From: Branchiostoma floridae
Taxonomy: Eukaryota > Chordata > Leptocardii > Amphioxiformes > Branchiostomatidae
Reading direction: 5' to 3'
NCBI RefSeq assembly: GCF_000003815.2
Contig: NC_049992.1
Span: 20,381,918 to 20,445,917 of the forward strand
DNA: 64,000 nucleotides
Positions 59,869 through 64,000 of the stretch are shown here, piece after piece; within the stretch, counting starts at the first letter, position 1, and each line of letters begins with the position of its first letter. The notes under the pieces are model-generated. The model made no database searches, was not told where the DNA came from, and saw nothing but the letters and a program-made list of their open reading frames with translations. A program made the position numbers and the translations under genes.

Positions 59869-61019
59869 GCCCTTTGACGCGGTTTTCAAGCCGACGGTGT
59901 CCATAAAACTCGCCCGACTTTAGAGGTCCATAATTTCATCAGGCCGACTTCCTGCCCGAGACACGCTAGGCGCGAACACGTTGGCGCGAAGTATGCAGGC
60001 GCCGGGTAATTTGAGCTCCCCGTGAAAAGAATTCCCAGCCAGCACAGAAAGACTGCAGAAACCACTCGAGCACTCCAGGGGATGTAAGGTAAGGAGAATC
60101 GAATGGTAGATCAGTAAACAAGTCTCGTTATCGTAAGCTTTATAGCTTTTTCGTACAAGAATAATGATAACATATTACAATGGACCCACATTTCATCCTA
60201 GCAGCGCACACGTGCACAGTATTGAACAGTATTGGGAAGAGGTGGCGGGTGAAAATTGTGAGTTAGGATTGAAACGTGCTGGACAAGTTTGAGGAAACCA
60301 CGTGCGCACAACAGTAGGCTCTCGGTAACAACAGAAATGATGACATATTACATTGAACACACATTTAAATCCTCGCACCGCACAGTATTGGGAAGAAGCG
60401 GGTGAGTTTTCCCGGCGGATTGAAGCATGTATAACATGTTTGGACAAGGGGGACTCTCCAGATTGTCCGTAAACAATGATTAGTTGCGACCAAGGACCTT
60501 GGTTGCGACGTCCCGCCTCGATGTCAATCATCAGCCATTTGACGCAGTTTTCAGGCGGGCGGTGTCCAAACAACTCACCACGAGGTCCATAACTTAATCA
60601 GACCGTCTTCCTGAATCACGTAGGTGCAAAGCGTGCAGTCAGAAAAGTCTGGCTCATATTAAATCTGAGTTTCGCTATCGTAACTCATTCATCCAAATCA
60701 TGGCACATTGCAAACTCTGTACTGTACTTTGAAAATATTATCCGTCCTCACGCAAATGCTTTGGGAAGGTCGGATTTAAACTGCAAGCCGGCGGAATGAA
60801 GCGTGTTTGGACGAGTCTGGGGAAACCACGTGCGCACTACAGGGGGGAGGGAACTCCAGATAGCCCGTAAACGGTCATTAGTCTCCGATGTCATTCAGCA
60901 CGCATTGGTGGCTGATTCCACACAGACGGTGTCCATTATCCCGCCTGGAGGTCCATAAACAAAAATGACGCAAAAATGTCACACTTTTTAGTCCATAAAC
61001 CGCTGCCAGAGTCCATAAA

Positions 61020-61210
61020 CCACAGAAGACGCAAAACCAATTTAAAATGACGCAGTTAGCTGTGCCTTTTTCAGAAGACGCAGAACCAATTAGAAATGAA
61101 GCAGTTTAGCTGCGTCTTTTTCAAAAGACGCAAAACCAATTAAAAATGAAGCAGTTAAGCTGCGTCTTTTTCAAAAGACGCAAAACCAATTTAAAATGAT
61201 GCAGTATTGT
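61020..61210 (-). repeat. Subterminal 50-bp tandem repeat (right arm)
   Basis: Mirror image of 2012-2200, identical over the lines compared, with GCGTCTTTTTCAAAAGACGC hairpin cores and CGCAAAACCAATT boxes. Confidence 0.75.
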
Positions 61211-61332
61211 CCATTTGACGCATTTCGAGGTTCGCAGTGTCAGACAATGGCATTTCAATGTAATTGTACATTGAAGCAGAAACATATTTCCTTTTTTTGA
61301 TAAACTTTATGAAGGGGTATAGCTTACACATA

Positions 61333-63766
61333 CAGTCAAACCTGCCCAAGACGACCACCCGGGGGACCGGGGAAAAGCGGTCGATTTGGACAGGTGGTCG
61401 CTGAGAAGAGTATCGACTCAAAACATGCCCGATGCGTAGTATAAATGGTTTCCATTGTGTTTAATGGCAAATAGCAAGCAAACGCACGCAAAGAAGTAAG
61501 TAAGCGAGGTCTTTAATGTCAAATCCAACGCGCACATGCACGCAAAAACGTAAGTAATAATCATCAGTAAGCCTGGTGAATTTTAATACGGTAAATGAAC
61601 ACAGTGTTCTCGCCAGGATTTTTTCACAGCGTCAGGGCAGGGGTTCGGGTCAGAGCCCCGGTGGGGGGCCCCAGGGGGGTGAAGCCCCCCGGAAGCTCTT
61701 GCATTTTAGGCTATTCAGAAGGCTTATTGTATCAGTTTTTAGGGGCATATCTACGATAATTGTAGCAGTTTGACGTAACGATACTTTGAGTCAAAGCATC
61801 AAAGACAACTAAAAACTCATAAACAACAAACTTTACTCAGCTCAACAGTACTCATAAATATTGTCCGGTTTGCCACCAACTTTTTCTAGATAAACAACTT
61901 CGACAGTCTCTGTTTTCATCGTATTTTTTTCATCGTAAACAGAACAAAACACGCAGAAACATGTGCTCGGCACGGGGAATCCCCGGCCGACTTTCAAGTT
62001 CGCGATCGGCGGACGAATAATGCGTTCACATAAGAGGTGTTGGACGTAAAAACAACAAGAATACCTTTGCTTCCTTTTGATATGAGTTTTGGGCCCGCAA
62101 AATCTCCAAAACGGCAGAAATTTTCGGGGTAAAATACGGTAAAATTTGCCCTGCCAAAAATGGCGGTCGTTGCTGTTGTTTATCCTAAACCAATGAGATC
62201 GCTAGCTTCCCCTGACGCATCAGATCTCGCGAGAATTTTTTGCGAGATTTTACGATGTTTTCGCCGCCATTACCGCTAGCTGCCTGCATGCACGCACGAT
62301 GTTTTTCGTCATTTCTCAACGCAAATTTCTCGATCTTTGGAAGGTTTTAGATGATTTACAAGTATACTGCAACATAAAAGGGAATGTATACAAGTGCTAT
62401 TTTTGTGCAAGTCCAAGAAGCGTTTCTTGCCGTTCCGATTTTAACCGGACTTGAACCGAAACTTTTTACTAGTTTTGTGCCGGTTCTCTGTTTACAGTAC
62501 AGAACGCACGCCGCGCAAGGGGCGGTCCTGGGTGGGGGCTGCGAGATAGCGGTACGCGGGGTGCTATAAAACACCTCCCTTCGAGCTGAAACTTCCTGAA
62601 ACAGCGGAGGCGCGTGCTTGGCACGTGCTTTCACATTTTTACTACGGTATTTTTCCAGTTTTCCCCCATTTTTTTGCCGCTACGCTGGGTGAAAATACAG
62701 CGTAGCGGGCTTTTTACAGCGTCAGTTTTCCAGCCTACAGTGTATCATCGGCCCGCTATGCTGAAAAGGCCTGGCGAGAACACTGGAACAGAAATCGGAC
62801 AAATTGGATCAGGACATTCCTACCTGCGCCAGAGAAACTCTACTCAAGTCAAGGAGGTTAAAAAGACAGTCTACTCGATCTACTCTAGTCTAAAAAAAGA
62901 TATAACGTTACTTTCTGTAAATCGGATTTCTACCAGACAATAAAGTACGTGCTGTACATGTTGCATTTCTGCGTCTACGATCGTTAGATGGACCAGTGAT
63001 AGACATATTTAGTTGGCTATACAATTTCTCTCTGGAGGGTAGCAAGTCGTCAACGTTATTCATAACAAGAAGAGAACTGCTCAATATTTGTACACCAACG
63101 TTTTAGACAGTAACGGACCTTTGATGCTGTCAGTTACCGTACAAGCCTTTATGCGTCGCTGTGTTCTTGATCGCCGTATCTGAAATAACTACGGTGTACG
63201 TAATACCTTTCGAATACGATGCCTACGGAGATGCCCGATACGTCCCGATAGCGTACTTACCCACGGATGAATGTACAGTGCAGTTGGACCAATGGTTGGA
63301 CAAAAGCACTCACACAGATCTTTCTTAAAAAGGAATGAGCTACACAGATATTTCCTAGACTATATACGTTTCAGCATTCATTCACTTTATAATGATAAAG
63401 ATAAAAAACTTCTGTAACAACTAAATTTGGATTTTCTTACAACGAAATGTCTTCCCATATTACAGTAGACTGCCCCGTTGACCGCCGCCATCTTTATTCT
63501 AAACATAACATCGTAATGGCAGTCAAAATCCGACGCAAACTGGCCGATTTCGGCACAAAAGCGCGATAGTTATCATAAAAAATCGATGAAAACCGGTCGT
63601 TATGGGTCCCAATTTTGGCCGGTCGCGGTCGCGTTGGCCAGGTGGTCGTTGAGAAAAGGTCGCTTAATGCTTACGTCAATGGGAAAAAAAATCGGGACCG
63701 AGAAAAAGCGGTCGAAATGGCCAGGTGGTCGCTGAGAGGAGGTGGTCGCTCGGGCAGGTTTGACTG
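61333..63766. mobile_element. Pogo/Tigger-like non-autonomous element
   Basis: Ends CAGTCAAACCTGCCC and GGGCAGGTTTGACTG are flanked by TA on both sides (61331-61332 and 63767-63768). Subterminal GGTGGTCGCTGAGA words occur near both ends, and the GCGGTCG(A/C)-type words repeat at 63590-63760. CAGTC ends with TA duplication fit the pogo branch of Tc1/mariner. No transposase frame; 1.2 kb of the interior is a nested element. Confidence 0.75.
61602..62785. mobile_element. hAT-like element nested in the pogo-like element
   Basis: Ends CAGTGTTCTCGCCAGG and CCTGGCGAGAACACTG are an exact 16-bp inverted pair, and GAACA is duplicated at 61597-61601 and 62786-62790. Near the left end is a GC-rich palindromic stretch (GGGGGCCCC, GGGGGGTGAAGCCCCCC). 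Internal words CAGCGTCAG and GCCGCTACGCTG repeat near the ends. No transposase recognised. Confidence 0.7.
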
Positions 63767-63768
63767 TA

Positions 63769-64000
63769 CTTACATCAACTGTCCAAAGCCTTAGTCTGTT
63801 GTAACAGAGTACAAAATCCAGGAAGTTTCAAATTCTACCAGACTATATTATGTAGCTAGACATGCAGCTGTTAGAGCAAAAATTTTATGTCCTTAGCCAG
63901 CTGCCTGGTTGATGGCTAGAGTAGATTTTCTTACTCAGATAGCCTCAAATATTTACTTAGCAAAGAATGTAACTGGTATTCTAACTGTTCCTCTGTTCTG
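63769..64000. other. Right edge of the window, no gene seen
   Basis: Plain non-coding sequence with no exon of the DBH/MOXD-like gene recognisable. Confidence 0.3.

Larger units (their letters stand above)
1979..61239. mobile_element. Candidate giant EnSpm/CACTA-type transposon bounded by long inverted arms
   Basis: Homology between the two ends begins exactly at CACTGCGAACCTCG. It starts at 1979 on the plus strand and ends at 61239 as the reverse complement; the preceding bases differ. CACTR termini are the hallmark of EnSpm/CACTA transposons. Inside lie an intact Tnp2-type transposase gene on the minus strand (38322-46728) and a divergent partner gene on the plus strand (48035-56245). Subterminal tandem repeats occur in both arms, as expected for this superfamily. 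Against a single clean insertion, the 3-bp flanks differ (acc on the left, tca on the right). In addition 5.6-38 kb is filled with unrelated older transposons, and the left arm lacks the modules found inside the right arm at 57.2-58.1 kb. The span is therefore a composite: one 59-kb element swollen by nested insertions, or a right-hand element plus an inverted fragment of a second copy. Confidence 0.55.
58204..61239 (-). repeat. Right inverted arm (partner of 1979-5627)
   Basis: Reverse complement of the left arm in two blocks (58204-59536 and about 59862-61239), separated by a LINE tail found only here. The outer end terminates in CGCAGTG at 61239. The inner block differs from the left copy by scattered substitutions; for example, a Trp codon in the left copy's longest frame is TGA here. 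That frame is therefore not a conserved gene. Confidence 0.85.

Overview
This is AT-leaning, intron-rich eukaryotic DNA. Canonical GT-AG introns interrupt long reading frames, and most of the window is transposon debris: LINE, SINE, hAT, Harbinger, pogo and foldback elements. One 100-base run of N at 32577-32676 is an assembly gap. The repeat repertoire, a tRNA-headed SINE, and one exon of a DBH/MOXD-type copper monooxygenase point to an invertebrate deuterostome, most likely a lancelet (Branchiostoma). That assignment is inference from family resemblance; no search was run.

The only convincing host exon lies at the left edge (887-989, minus). From 1979 to 61239 the window is bracketed by two long inverted arms that both begin exactly at CACTGCGAACC. 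The left arm is 1979-5627 and the right arm is 58204-61239. The outer ~1.25 kb of the arms is almost identical. The CACTG terminus, subterminal tandem repeats and enclosed genes identify an EnSpm/CACTA-type DNA transposon. If both arms belong to one element it is about 59 kb long, but the 3-bp flanks do not match, so a rearrangement or two partial copies is a live alternative.

Two divergently transcribed genes sit near the right arm. Gene 1 (minus, 38322-46728) joins ten exons into an uninterrupted 905-residue Tnp2/DUF4218-type transposase. Gene 2 (plus, 48035-56245) joins seven exons in one consistent frame of 911 codons. It encodes a repeat-rich partner protein with three coding minisatellites (78, 30 and 21 bp units, all multiples of three) and a compact C-terminal SH3/Tudor-like domain. 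One in-frame TAG at 55829 breaks it. The genes share a 1.3-kb divergent intergenic region containing a long (AT)n tract. Both genes end at strong inverted repeats: a 270-bp palindrome beside the gene 1 stop and a 29-bp-stem hairpin spanning the gene 2 stop.

The stretch from 5.6 to 38 kb holds no recognisable intact gene. It is a graveyard of non-LTR retrotransposon fragments, two Harbinger elements with TTA duplications, hAT-like elements with 5-bp duplications, tRNA-derived repeats, minisatellites, and foldback MITEs with 8-9 bp duplications. Right of the large element, a 2.4-kb pogo-like element (61333-63766) carries a nested hAT-like element.
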